Shown here piece by piece: positions 1-9,255 of a DNA stretch of 64,000 nt. Origin of the DNA: Balneola sp. (lineage in GTDB: Bacteria; Bacteroidota; Rhodothermia; Balneolales; Balneolaceae); NCBI GenBank assembly GCA_017640785.1, contig JAEPPZ010000002.1, forward strand, positions 157,748 to 221,747. The letters run 5' to 3'. The translations under genes and the position numbers were made by a program. The first letter of the stretch is position 1; every line of letters starts with the position of its first letter. A model generated the notes under the pieces. It had not been told where the DNA came from. It saw only the letters and a list, made by a program, of their open reading frames with translations, and ran no database searches.

Positions 1-339
1 TTTCGGAACCAGCAAGGAACGGTGATTCTTCTCAGATAGCTTGTATGCAACATAATTTCCAAAAGTGGGAGAATCTTTTCGGATATCAACAGCTACATCT
101 AAAACCTCGCCTTTTATGCAGGTAATTAGTTTATCCTGTGGACTTTCGATCTGATAATGCAAACCTCGGATCGTTCCTTCATAAGATTTAGATACGTTAT
201 CCTGTACAAACTCTAAATCAAATCCTATTTGTTCTAAATGAGTTTTTCGAAAGGACTCGAAGAAATATCCTCTGTCATCTTCAAAAACATTGGGTTCAAA
301 AACGAACACTCCTTTTATTCTGCTTTCTGAGATTTTCAT
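1..339 (-). CDS. rfbC: dTDP-4-dehydrorhamnose 3,5-epimerase (partial, 3' end beyond window)
   Basis: Translating the minus strand from the ATG at 339-337 gives 113 residues running off the window edge without a stop. The product begins MKISESRIKGVFVFEP and carries DDRGYFFESFR, the RGLHYQ motif that holds the catalytic histidine of RmlC epimerases, and DVAVDIRKDSPTFG, all family hallmarks. RmlC converts dTDP-4-keto-6-deoxyglucose to the L-lyxo form in dTDP-L-rhamnose synthesis in the cytoplasm. The full family length is about 180 residues, so roughly 70 are missing. Its start lies 2 bases after the rfbD stop, so it is translated from the rfbA-rfbD-rfbC operon. rfbB is not in view and may lie beyond position 1. 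Confidence 0.93.
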   Translation of the reverse strand, partial: MKISESRIKGVFVFEPNVFEDDRGYFFESFRKTHLEQIGFDLEFVQDNVSKSYEGTIRGLHYQIESPQDKLITCIKGEVLDVAVDIRKDSPTFGNYVAYKLSEKNHRSLLVPK

Positions 340-341
340 TC

Positions 342-1199
342 TTATAACTGTTTTAACAATCTTTGTAAACCTGCTTTCCAATCCAGGATCAGAATGCCGT
401 CAACATTACTAATTTTTTGAGTACTTAACTTGGAAAAAAATGGTCTTTTGGCTTTTGTGGGAAAGTCTGCCGAACTCACCGGATTTACCTTTACATTTAT
501 TCCCTTTTGTTTGAAAATCTCCTTAGAAAAATCAAACCATGTTGTCATTCCACCAGAACTTAAATGATAGGTTCCTATTTTGTTTTGTTGAAGTAATTCA
601 AAGGTTTGTTCTACAACCTGATCCGCAAAAGTCGGGCTGCCAAACTGATCGTTTACAACATTCAATTCATTTCTTTCAGCTCCCAGTCTCAACATCGTTT
701 TAACAAAATTGTGTCCATACTGCCCGCATAACCAGGAAACACGTAATAACAGAAATTTACAACCGGAGTCTTTGATAGCCTCTTCCCCTTTCAGTTTAGA
801 ATGTCCGTATGCATTTACAGGATCTGTAGAGTCTTCTTCTTTATAACCTTCGGGACTATTTTCTTTATCTGATTTATTACCTGCAAACACATAATCCGTA
901 GAATAATGAACCAGTTTTACGTTATTTCTATTACAAATATTGGTGAGTTTTTTTACGGATTCCGCATTGATCTTTAATGCAGTTTGTTTGTTGTCTTCAG
1001 CTTCATCTACTTTTGTGTAAGCAGCACAGTTTATCAACACATCCGGAGCTACATCAGCAATTACTTTAGCAACTTTATCTTCATCTGTAATATCCAGTTC
1101 ATTTGAAGAAAAGCTATTGTAACTGACACTATGATCTTTGCAGAAATCAATCCACTCCTTTCCCAGCTGACCTCCGGCTCCGGTGATCAAAAGCTTCAT
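342..1199 (-). CDS. rfbD: dTDP-4-dehydrorhamnose reductase
   Basis: 285 residues, the usual length for RmlD. It is an extended short-chain dehydrogenase: the Rossmann motif GAGGQLG is at residues 7-13, the STDYVFAG segment at about 100-107 supplies the catalytic Ser/Thr, and Y131-x3-K135 (YGHSK) is the catalytic pair. RmlD carries out the last, NAD(P)H-dependent reduction that yields dTDP-L-rhamnose, used for O-antigen or other surface glycans. It sits between rfbA (3 bases upstream) and rfbC (2 bases downstream), so the three genes are one tight operon. Nothing in it looks damaged. Confidence 0.95.
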   Translation of the reverse strand: MKLLITGAGGQLGKEWIDFCKDHSVSYNSFSSNELDITDEDKVAKVIADVAPDVLINCAAYTKVDEAEDNKQTALKINAESVKKLTNICNRNNVKLVHYSTDYVFAGNKSDKENSPEGYKEEDSTDPVNAYGHSKLKGEEAIKDSGCKFLLLRVSWLCGQYGHNFVKTMLRLGAERNELNVVNDQFGSPTFADQVVEQTFELLQQNKIGTYHLSSGGMTTWFDFSKEIFKQKGINVKVNPVSSADFPTKAKRPFFSKLSTQKISNVDGILILDWKAGLQRLLKQL

Positions 1200-1202
1200 A
1201 AA

Positions 1203-1904
1203 TTAACCCTGAACCAGTTTATTTGCATGTTTATAAGAATCAGGAGTACCGGCATCGGTCCACCAACCTTCCAATACAGAACTTTTCATTTGTCCCTGTG
1301 TTATATAAAAATTGTTTACATCTGTAATTTCTAGCTCACCTCTGCCGGAAGGCTTCAGCGTTTTAATACATTCAAATACTTTATTGTCATAAAAATAAAT
1401 GCCTGTTACCGCAAAATTGGATTTGGGTTCTTGCGGCTTTTCTTCTATTGAAATTACTTTATCTCCATCTAATTCAGCCACCCCATAACGCTCAGGGTCT
1501 TCTACTTCCTGAATAAGAATCTGTGCTCCGGAACCGTCGTAATTACTAACTGCTTTTTGAAGTGAATGCTCAAAAATATTATCCCCTAATATCACCACTA
1601 CAGGATCATTCCCTGCAAAATTTTCGGCAAGTCCCAAAGCCTGAGCAATCCCACCGGCTTCGTCCTGAACTTTGTAAGTAAACCGGCAATTAAAATCTTT
1701 ACCAGAACCCAATAGATTCACAACATCTCCCATATGCTCTGTACCGGTAACAATTAATATCTCTTCAATACCTACTTCCGTCAGTTTTTCAATGGGATGA
1801 TAAATCATTGGTTTTTCACCAACCGGTAATAAATGTTTATTCGTCACTTTGGTTAAAGGATAAAGTCTGGATCCTGTACCGCCTGCCAAAATAATACCTT
1901 TCAT
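1203..1904 (-). CDS. rfbA: Glucose-1-phosphate thymidylyltransferase, short form
   Basis: 233 residues. The N-terminus MKGIILAGGTGSRLYPLT is the nucleotide-binding loop of sugar-1-phosphate nucleotidyltransferases; HLLPVGEKPMIYHPIE, EVEDPERYGVAE and the EEKP motif are typical of RmlA, which makes dTDP-glucose from dTTP and glucose-1-phosphate. The protein stops after the GWWTDAGTPDSY segment and lacks the roughly 55 C-terminal residues of the enterobacterial enzyme, which carry part of the allosteric site; this short form is found in other lineages. It is the first gene of the rfbA-rfbD-rfbC operon and is divergent from the adhesin gene at 2092, so its promoter must lie in 1905-2091. Assignment to dTTP rather than another NTP rests on the neighbours. 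Confidence 0.9.
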   Translation of the reverse strand: MKGIILAGGTGSRLYPLTKVTNKHLLPVGEKPMIYHPIEKLTEVGIEEILIVTGTEHMGDVVNLLGSGKDFNCRFTYKVQDEAGGIAQALGLAENFAGNDPVVVILGDNIFEHSLQKAVSNYDGSGAQILIQEVEDPERYGVAELDGDKVISIEEKPQEPKSNFAVTGIYFYDNKVFECIKTLKPSGRGELEITDVNNFYITQGQMKSSVLEGWWTDAGTPDSYKHANKLVQG

Positions 1905-2091
1905 GACATCTGAGTTTATAGTTTCATATTTATTCTAAAACTATCCTTTCTTGTATATATATCAAATCAAATGTTACCAAAAAGAAGAATCACTTTTTCT
2001 TGAACTAGACCTAAATGAATGGTGTTAGAATTAGTTAATCTAAATGAACTATCATACAAAGCTAATTATATTATAGTGCTTTATTATACAG

Positions 2092-5000
2092 ATGAAATTC
2101 CTGAAAAACATATCATTTACTACCGCTGTATTATTGTTGGTAATAATCAGCCCCGGCACTTTAGTTGGTCAATCAATCACTGCGGCTACCGGCGGTAGTG
2201 GTATTTCTGCGGATAATGTAGGCGGAGCATACACATCTTTGACGGGACCTGTTATTACGGAAGCGTCTGCAGGTCAAATTTCATTAGGTTTTATAGATTT
2301 TACAGTCCCATCCGGTTTTGAATGGAATACCGGAGCAACCCCAACTGTTACAGTAACACTAGCTCCGGGACTAAATGGAAAAACAAAGTTGCAGGCTTCA
2401 TTTATTAGCATTAGTTCTACTGTTGTAAGAGTTGAAGTTACTCAAACAAGCGACAACGGTGGTAACAGAGCAGGTAGAATTACTATCGGTAATTTACAAG
2501 TCCGACCAACCAGTGGCGTGTTCCCCAACTCAGGTAACATTACAAATACCGGAACTACAGCTCCTGCCGGAACTACTAATTATGGAAGTTTAAGTATTGT
2601 TAAAGGAGCTGCTAGCCAGGTTAGAGTGGAAACGGCCAGTGATGGAACAGGAAGCGTTGTAGCAGCTCAGGATCTTACAGCCGGCAATTCCTTAACAGTA
2701 TATTCTATTTCCAGAGATCAGTTCGGTAATTTCCTCTCAAATGTTGAAGCGGATACATGGAGCATAACCAATTCTACTGGTGATGTAGAAAGTACCGATT
2801 TAACTAATCAAACAAATTCAACCAGTACAACTCTTTCCTCAAACTTAGTAGGATCGGGAAACATTCAAGCATCGGAAGGTGCTTTAACCCCTGTAACATC
2901 TGGTACTATTACTGTTGTACATTCGACAGCTTCAGCTTTGGTAATTGGTACAGAGCCATCCTCTACTGCTACAGCGGGTACTGCTTTCGCCCAGCAACCT
3001 GTTGTTAACATTGTTGATGTTTTTGGTAATATAGTTACAAGTGATAATTCTACTCAAATAACAGCTGCAAGGAGCTTAGGAACCGGAGATCTTCAGGGAA
3101 CTACAACCAAAACCGTAGTTTCCGGTGTGGCTACATTTACTAATCTTTCACACAATGTTGCCAATTCAATAGAAATCCAATTTTCTGCAGTTGGTTTTTC
3201 TTCTATTCACTCCGCGCAAATTGATGTATCGGCTGCGGCCGCTTCAGCTTTGGAGTTCTCTGTACAGCCACCGAATGGTTCAAAAAACAATACACTGGCC
3301 CCCTCTCCTGAGGTTCAAATAATCGATGTGTATGGAAATGATGTTTCTCAATCGGGCACTACTATTGATCTGATAGCTTCAGTTTCTAATAGTTTTTCTA
3401 ATTCTTCCACAACTTCTGTTTCAACCAACGCATCAGGTACAGCTATTTTTGATGATTTGGCATTTAAGACAAATGGAACTTACACGATACAAGCCGAAGA
3501 TAACCTTTCTGCACTTACTCCTGTCACCAGTGACCCTTTTTCCATTGTAACTTCAGGAACTTTATCGAATTTTGTAATTGAAATTTCAGGTGGAGGTTCA
3601 ATACCTTCTCAAACTGCCGGAACTTCTTTCACTATAGATATTACTGCTGTTGATGGAACCGGAAGTACATTAAACGGTTTAGGAGGAAGGGATGACTTTA
3701 ATGGTAAAGCTTATATAACTGTTCCCGGCAATACAGGTACGGGTATTAATGACAGTACTATCTCTTTTTCAAGTGGAGAGGCTAGCCATACTTTAACATT
3801 GGAAACTGCGGGTAATTTTTCGATTTCAGCTTCCCGAAATGGCATTTCAACACCAAGTAATGCTTTTGATGTTGATCCGGGCGCTGCAGCTATTGCTACA
3901 AGTGAACTTGAGGCTTTACCCCCTACCATAGTTGCAAATGGAAGTTCTACTTCATTAATTACTGTTAGGCTAAAAGACGCTTACGGAAATTTTTTGGATA
4001 CGGGTGGAGATGCCGTCGTTATTAGTTCAACTGCTGGAACTTTGCTATCAAGTGTGACCGACAATTCTAATGGTTCTTATGAGCAGTTTCTTCAATCATC
4101 AACTACCGTTGACAGTGCTTTTATTTCAGCAACTGTAAATGCCGCAACTATTACCGCAGTTGACACAGTTGTTTTTGTTCATGGTGGGTTAGATAAATTT
4201 GCCGTTGAAGCTGCCGGTGGTGGTACCATTGGTACACAAACAGCAGGCTCATCATTTGATATTTTAATTACTGCTCAGGACGTAAATGGAAATACCGTTA
4301 CTTCATTTAATGGAAATGTAAGCTTGACCGCCAATAAAATAGCATCTTCAGGCACTGGTACTTTATCTTTATCAAGCGGTGTTTTAGATAATCACACAAT
4401 CACATTAACCGAGTCCGGAATTGCAGACGCTACTATAACGGCTACTAATTCAGCAGGCTCCCAAAGCGGAAGTAGTAATGCTTTTACTATTAATCCAGGA
4501 ACAGTTGATCCTACAACTACTACCATTACTCCGGCAAATAGGTTTATAGAAAATACGGGCTCTTCCACAACTTTAATTACCGTTCAAGCAAAGGACCAGT
4601 ATGGAAATAACCTTTTAACGGGTGGCGAAACCGTAACTCTAATTACAACCTCAGGAACTTTACAAGGCTCCGTTTCTGATAATAGTAACGGAACCTATAC
4701 CCAAACTCTACAGTCCAGTATTATTATTAGTGAGGCTACTATTTCAGGCTTATTAAATGCCTCATCCATTAGTGATGATGCAAAAGTTTACTTTACTGAG
4801 TTTAATGAATGGACCAGTTCGGGTGGCGGAGGCTCTAACCCTTCTAACTGGTCTAGAAGCTCAAATTGGACTCTTGGAACACCTACATCAACACAAGCAG
4901 TTATCATTCCAACCAATCCCACAGGCGCTACAAAATTTCCGATTTTAGATACCAGCCCAACCATAGCTTTTCTTGAAATTGAATCAGGAGCATCTTTAAA

Positions 5001-7344
5001 TGCTGACCCAGGTTTCTCTATAACTATTACCGGAAGTGTTTCGGGTGATGGCTCTTTAATTCTTGACAATGCAACCAGTACTATTGGTGGAGATATTTCA
5101 ATAGCAAACCTCAACGCAGGTAATTCCACTGTTGAGTTAAATGGTACAGACGAGCAAATAGTTGATGGAGATATAGTTAGCAATATTCTTACTATATCAA
5201 ACTCAGGATCCGGTGTAACCGTAAATGGTTACATAAATGCTGATACTCAACTGGAGGTTGAAAGTGGCAGCACACTCAATTTAGCAACCGGTTCGACAAT
5301 GGAAATTTTTGGCGACCTGATTGGAGCCGGAACATTAAATACATCTAATTCAGATATATTAATAGGTGGAGATATCTCATTAAGTAATGCGAATTTCAGT
5401 ACTTCAGATGTAGAATTAAATGGATTAGCGCTTCAAACTGTTGACTCTGAATTCACTTACCAAAATTTATCCGTTACAAATACATCAGGTGCCGGAGTAA
5501 CCTTTCAAAATAATAGTACTGTAAATAATACACTCTCGCTAACCTCAGGGTCAACAATTCAAGTTAATGGCAACCTAACCGCGAATACATTGGTAGCTTC
5601 AGGGGCAACTGTTGGAATATCGGGAAATCTGGATGTTACCAATATTACTTCTGCCCCATCAACAGTAGAGTTTAACGGGACTTCTGACCAAAATCTTTCT
5701 GATTTTGATCAATTCACCAATCTTACTATAAATAAGTCTTCCGGAGAATTGATAGCAAATACGGATGTAGATGTTTCAGGAACATTAACCCTAACTCAGG
5801 GAGATCTTGTAATTGGTTCCGGACATAATTTACTAGCCCCAACCAGAACAATCACGAGTGGTCAAATTCGATTTCTAAGAGAGCTGACTTCACAAGGTTG
5901 GTACTTAATTTCATCTCCTGTTGCAGCAACTTTCGATAATTTATTAGACTCGGTAGTGACCCAAGGATATACAGGCTCAACATTAGGTAATGCTCCATTA
6001 GACAGCTTACAACCCAACGTATTGTATTATGATGAAACATTCACAGGAACAGATCTACAACGTTGGAGAGCTCCGGGAAATGCTTCCGATAATGTAGCAC
6101 AAGGTGTTGGTTATTTTGTTTATGTTTTTGGTGACATTGCTGCTGATACCAGATATAACAATCCTCTTCCGGATACATTAGATGTTGGAGGTACTGAATT
6201 TACCGGTTCTGGCTCAAGTGTTGATTTTGGAATCACCTATACCGCATCAGCAGATACTGGATGGAATTTAGTCGGAAACCCATATGGCGCTACTCTAGAT
6301 TGGGATGATTCCGGAAATTGGACAAAGACAAATGTCGACAACACTATTTACGTTTGGGATAAAACTGCAAACGGAGGAAACGGTGAATATCTGGTTTGGA
6401 ATGGCTTAACAGGTTCTTTAGGTGATGGTCTGATTGCTCCTTTTCAGGGATTCTGGGTAAAGGCTAATGCATCTTCTCCTTCTTTAATTGTAGATACAGA
6501 TGTTAAAACAAATGGTGGAGTTTTCTACAAAACTAATCCTGAAAAAAATGACCCTTTAGAAGAAATGAGGACATCTCCTGTTCTAGGCTTTGAACTTACT
6601 ACAAATGGCTTAAGGAAGGAGTCATTCATAATGTTCTCGGAGCAAGGACTTGTAGGAAAAGATCCCTTTGATGCCTATCAGCTCGTACCTTTTACCGATT
6701 CTTATCTGGAATTATATACAAAACATAAAGATGGATCACCGCTAGTTATTAACCATCTACCCCGAAAATTCGGTAAGGAAATTGAAATTCCCATTTATAT
6801 AGATGCATACAAGAACGGAACCGGATACAGTGGTAGTTTTTCACTCAATCTAAACACAGTAAAGAATATCCCTGAAGGATGGAGCTTTAATCTTCAAGAT
6901 GTCTCAACAGGAATTGAAAAATCACTTGAAGAGGGTGAGGTTTTGAATTTCTCATTCAGATCGAGCAAATCTAAAACAGCATCAGGTACAGGATTAAAAG
7001 TAAAACAAGCTAAAAACAATACTAATCCCCATTTTATTCTAAAAATTCAACCCGGTGACGACGCCTCAGGAATTCCTTCTCAGTTTAATTTAAAACAGAA
7101 TTATCCAAATCCTTTTAACCCTAGTACTACTTTTGCTTTTGACTTACCTGTGCAATCTCCAGTTACATTAGAGGTTTATGACATATTGGGTAGAAAAATA
7201 ACATCCGTTATTCAAAATAAAACGTATCAAGCAGGTAGTCATGATATAACATGGGATGCTAGTTCATTGGCATCAGGAATTTATTTATATCGCATTCTTA
7301 CATCTGAAGGAAGTTCTATTAAAAGAATGACTCTTATTAAATAA
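2092..7344 (+). CDS. Large secreted Ig-repeat adhesin-like protein with T9SS type A sorting domain
   Basis: 1750 residues. A signal peptide (residues 1-27, ending LVGQ) is followed by a beta-rich N-terminal domain (to about 165) and then by about seven Ig-like, Big-1/invasin-type modules, each with the recurring pattern of a D-x-[FY]-GN turn (DQFGN, DVFGN, DVYGN, DAYGN, DVNGN, DQYGN). From about 900 there is a stretch of T/S/N-rich beta-solenoid-like sequence with recurring ELNG or EFNG steps, then a GWYLISSP module (about 1270) and, at the C-terminus, the NYPNPFNPSTTF sorting domain ending RMTLIK. T9SS would export it across the outer membrane and anchor or release it. It is the first gene of the plus-strand block, 70 bases ahead of the first pilin-like gene, which suggests but does not prove that it works with the pilus. 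Composition is Ser/Thr/Asn-rich with almost no cysteine. Confidence 0.85.
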   Translation: MKFLKNISFTTAVLLLVIISPGTLVGQSITAATGGSGISADNVGGAYTSLTGPVITEASAGQISLGFIDFTVPSGFEWNTGATPTVTVTLAPGLNGKTKLQASFISISSTVVRVEVTQTSDNGGNRAGRITIGNLQVRPTSGVFPNSGNITNTGTTAPAGTTNYGSLSIVKGAASQVRVETASDGTGSVVAAQDLTAGNSLTVYSISRDQFGNFLSNVEADTWSITNSTGDVESTDLTNQTNSTSTTLSSNLVGSGNIQASEGALTPVTSGTITVVHSTASALVIGTEPSSTATAGTAFAQQPVVNIVDVFGNIVTSDNSTQITAARSLGTGDLQGTTTKTVVSGVATFTNLSHNVANSIEIQFSAVGFSSIHSAQIDVSAAAASALEFSVQPPNGSKNNTLAPSPEVQIIDVYGNDVSQSGTTIDLIASVSNSFSNSSTTSVSTNASGTAIFDDLAFKTNGTYTIQAEDNLSALTPVTSDPFSIVTSGTLSNFVIEISGGGSIPSQTAGTSFTIDITAVDGTGSTLNGLGGRDDFNGKAYITVPGNTGTGINDSTISFSSGEASHTLTLETAGNFSISASRNGISTPSNAFDVDPGAAAIATSELEALPPTIVANGSSTSLITVRLKDAYGNFLDTGGDAVVISSTAGTLLSSVTDNSNGSYEQFLQSSTTVDSAFISATVNAATITAVDTVVFVHGGLDKFAVEAAGGGTIGTQTAGSSFDILITAQDVNGNTVTSFNGNVSLTANKIASSGTGTLSLSSGVLDNHTITLTESGIADATITATNSAGSQSGSSNAFTINPGTVDPTTTTITPANRFIENTGSSTTLITVQAKDQYGNNLLTGGETVTLITTSGTLQGSVSDNSNGTYTQTLQSSIIISEATISGLLNASSISDDAKVYFTEFNEWTSSGGGGSNPSNWSRSSNWTLGTPTSTQAVIIPTNPTGATKFPILDTSPTIAFLEIESGASLNADPGFSITITGSVSGDGSLILDNATSTIGGDISIANLNAGNSTVELNGTDEQIVDGDIVSNILTISNSGSGVTVNGYINADTQLEVESGSTLNLATGSTMEIFGDLIGAGTLNTSNSDILIGGDISLSNANFSTSDVELNGLALQTVDSEFTYQNLSVTNTSGAGVTFQNNSTVNNTLSLTSGSTIQVNGNLTANTLVASGATVGISGNLDVTNITSAPSTVEFNGTSDQNLSDFDQFTNLTINKSSGELIANTDVDVSGTLTLTQGDLVIGSGHNLLAPTRTITSGQIRFLRELTSQGWYLISSPVAATFDNLLDSVVTQGYTGSTLGNAPLDSLQPNVLYYDETFTGTDLQRWRAPGNASDNVAQGVGYFVYVFGDIAADTRYNNPLPDTLDVGGTEFTGSGSSVDFGITYTASADTGWNLVGNPYGATLDWDDSGNWTKTNVDNTIYVWDKTANGGNGEYLVWNGLTGSLGDGLIAPFQGFWVKANASSPSLIVDTDVKTNGGVFYKTNPEKNDPLEEMRTSPVLGFELTTNGLRKESFIMFSEQGLVGKDPFDAYQLVPFTDSYLELYTKHKDGSPLVINHLPRKFGKEIEIPIYIDAYKNGTGYSGSFSLNLNTVKNIPEGWSFNLQDVSTGIEKSLEEGEVLNFSFRSSKSKTASGTGLKVKQAKNNTNPHFILKIQPGDDASGIPSQFNLKQNYPNPFNPSTTFAFDLPVQSPVTLEVYDILGRKITSVIQNKTYQAGSHDITWDASSLASGIYLYRILTSEGSSIKRMTLIK

Positions 7345-7414
7345 TCTTGATTTTCAGTGTTCTTATTAAAAAGAATTAACTGGTAATTATTAATTTTATA
7401 TGCAATTATTAAGC

Positions 7415-7918
7415 ATGAAAAAATTAGTCACTTCAATCATATTTATAGTTACTACAAGTCATTTTTTGTTTGCCCAAGAACAAAACATTCAAGTTTCTGG
7501 AGACATCAAAGTAAGTGCTAATATAGTTTCCAGTATTGATTTAATTACTGTTCAGTCGATGACGTTTGGAAATGTACAGCCCGGACAACAAGAACTATAT
7601 GTAAATCCGATCAACAGTATTAATGCGGGCTTTATGATTGCTACAGGTAATCCCGAAGCAGCTTTCAGACTCACATATCTTCCGGAAATTGTATTAACTC
7701 AAGTTGATGGTACATCCACATTAACTTTTATGTATGAGATTTCCGGCAATTCTATTGAAAACCAATCTACATCAGAGCTTTTAGATACAGAGAACAGATC
7801 TATTCAATTTAGCCTTGAAGGCAGATATTATTTTTGGATTGGTGGAAGAATTAATATTACAAATGCAGTTCCAGGTAATTACGAAGGAGACTTTACTATA
7901 GAGATTGATTATATATGA
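7415..7918 (+). CDS. DUF4402-type pilin-like secreted protein 1
   Basis: 167 residues from the ATG at 7415; an in-frame ATG at 7400 would add five residues, but MKKLVTSIIFIV makes the better signal peptide, cleaved after LFAQ. The mature part has the DUF4402 pattern: a MTFGNVQPG strand, an AGFMIATG strand, LTFMYEISGN in the middle, and GGRINITNAVPGNY near the end. The last residues fit the classical chaperone-usher pilin signature: penultimate Tyr, Gly 14 residues from the end, and alternating hydrophobics (Ile, Ile, Phe) at positions 4, 6 and 8 from the end. It is the first of four such genes lying ahead of a PapD-like chaperone. Its role as pilus subunit is inferred; DUF4402 has no established function that I know of. 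Confidence 0.75.
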   Translation: MKKLVTSIIFIVTTSHFLFAQEQNIQVSGDIKVSANIVSSIDLITVQSMTFGNVQPGQQELYVNPINSINAGFMIATGNPEAAFRLTYLPEIVLTQVDGTSTLTFMYEISGNSIENQSTSELLDTENRSIQFSLEGRYYFWIGGRINITNAVPGNYEGDFTIEIDYI

Positions 7919-7958
7919 TGTTGGCATTGTAATTTTAATGACCGTAAACATTGATTAA

Positions 7959-8609
7959 ATGAATAACATTTCAACAAATATAACTTCTTTTCAAAAATCA
8001 CCAGCATATTTTAGGTATTCTATTCTTTGTTCTATCGTTTTTTTTATTACAAGTATTAGTAGTTCTACATCTGTTTCTGCTCAGGAGATAGACTTTGGTC
8101 AGTATAGTAGTGCATATAGTATTTCATTATCGGAGTTTAATCCTTCTGAAGAATTAGAGTTTGGCACATTGATACAAAATCAAGGCCCTACATCTATCGA
8201 TTTAGTTAATGCAAAAGTATTAACCCTTGAGGGTGTTAAATATCTCGATGTGATCGTAGACATTACAGCAGATAATTATCTTTTGTTAAATGGAGATCTT
8301 GGATGTGAAACAGACCCCTCTTGCAGAATCCCTTTTACCTTACAAGCTGCATATGCTAACCGGGGTAATAACAATGTTAATGAATCGGTCAGTATCACTG
8401 TGTTATCTAATGTAGCAAGTGCTCAGTTCCAGATATTACAAAGAACTAATGGTCCTCCCGGACCTCCCCCTACACCTGTTTATGAAGGTTATGATCCGAA
8501 TATATTCAATGAAACTGCATATCTATATATATATGGATCAATTAATGTAGGTAACGTTGATGCAGGAAGTTACACTTCAAGTATTTCCGTAACGATAAAT
8601 TATGATTAA
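7959..8609 (+). CDS. DUF4402-like pilin-like secreted protein 2
   Basis: 216 residues with a long N-terminal region before a signal-peptide core (SILCSIVFFITSI, cleavage near VSAQ at about 42). It has the ELEFGTL strand that corresponds to FGNV in its neighbours and a C-terminal YLYIYGSINVGNVDAGSY segment. The penultimate residue is Tyr, Gly is 14 from the end, and positions 4, 6 and 8 from the end are Ile, Val and Ile, as in chaperone-usher pilins. A C-x5-C pair (GCETDPSCR) could form a disulphide, and a proline-rich loop (GPPGPPPTP) precedes the last strands. Its stop overlaps the start of the next gene by 8 bases. It is larger and more divergent than the fourth protein, so a minor or tip subunit is a reasonable guess. 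Confidence 0.65.
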   Translation: MNNISTNITSFQKSPAYFRYSILCSIVFFITSISSSTSVSAQEIDFGQYSSAYSISLSEFNPSEELEFGTLIQNQGPTSIDLVNAKVLTLEGVKYLDVIVDITADNYLLLNGDLGCETDPSCRIPFTLQAAYANRGNNNVNESVSITVLSNVASAQFQILQRTNGPPGPPPTPVYEGYDPNIFNETAYLYIYGSINVGNVDAGSYTSSISVTINYD

Positions 8610-9135
8610 GTCGTCGATCATAATATTCATAAGCTTTATCTGGGTAACAATTGATCTTTTACCAGCTCATAGCCAGTTTATCAATCTACGCCTTAAAATT
8701 GAACCTGAATTAAATGTTTCCGTTGAACAATCACTCGATTTCGGAAATGTGGTTTCTAATTCGGGGTACAGAGAAGTTCAATTAGGCGATGTAAGAATGG
8801 GAGTATTTTCAATAAGAGCTTATTACACTCAAAATATTCAAATTAACATCTCAGTTCCTCAAGAGCTCATTAATATTAATCCTGCAATCACGGAACGTAT
8901 CCCTTTACAATTAGAAGCCTCTTATAACAATTCAGGATTAAATAATATCAATAATGCTGTGCCTTTAACCAATAATCAAGGACTAATATCAATCTATGAT
9001 GGTGATGAGAATCTTGCCACCTCCGGAGATGTATGGCAGGAAATGTTCCTTTATGTGTATGGAGGGATTGATGTAGGAAACATCCCTAATGGAATATACA
9101 CTGCAGAAGTAGTTGTAAGCGTCACCTATGAATAA
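8602..9135 (+). CDS. DUF4402-like pilin-like secreted protein 3
   Basis: 177 residues, starting inside the last codons of the previous gene (8-base overlap, a sign of coupled translation). The signal peptide (IIIFISFIWVTIDLLPAHSQ) is followed by a LDFGNVVSN strand and a FLYVYGGIDVGNIPNGIY segment, closely parallel to the previous protein. Again the end shows penultimate Tyr, Gly 14 from the end and Val at positions 4, 6 and 8. No enzyme motif is visible. With proteins 1 and 2 it forms a set of paralogous minor-subunit candidates. The next gene lies 120 bases downstream behind a perfect palindrome, so this gene may end the first translational group of the cluster. Confidence 0.65.
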   Translation: MIKSSIIIFISFIWVTIDLLPAHSQFINLRLKIEPELNVSVEQSLDFGNVVSNSGYREVQLGDVRMGVFSIRAYYTQNIQINISVPQELININPAITERIPLQLEASYNNSGLNNINNAVPLTNNQGLISIYDGDENLATSGDVWQEMFLYVYGGIDVGNIPNGIYTAEVVVSVTYE

Positions 9136-9180
9136 CTACAATAGTTCTTTAGAAACATTAAAAAATCTTCATTAAAACAC

Positions 9181-9201
9181 TCTAATTTGAAACAAATTAG
9201 A
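9181..9201. promoter_or_regulatory. Perfect 21-bp inverted repeat upstream of the presumptive major pilin gene
   Basis: Arms TCTAATTTG and CAAATTAGA are exact reverse complements separated by AAA. The repeat lies 55 bases before the ATG of the gene at 9256, in the longest gap between the pilin-like genes. It has no T-tract after it, so it is unlikely to be a terminator. A dimeric regulator's operator or a 5'-UTR hairpin are both possible; nothing in the window identifies the factor. Confidence 0.45.
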
Positions 9202-9255
9202 TAGTCATTAGCTTGATTAAAGAATACAACTCTACTTCACACAAATTAAAAAATC

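Noticed and set aside
1131-1334. Small plus-strand frame across the rfbA-rfbD junction
   Set aside because: It overlaps two well-supported minus-strand genes and has no coding character of its own.
4788-5183. 131-residue minus-strand frame inside the adhesin gene
   Set aside because: It is the shadow of a biased repetitive gene; no start context or family resemblance.
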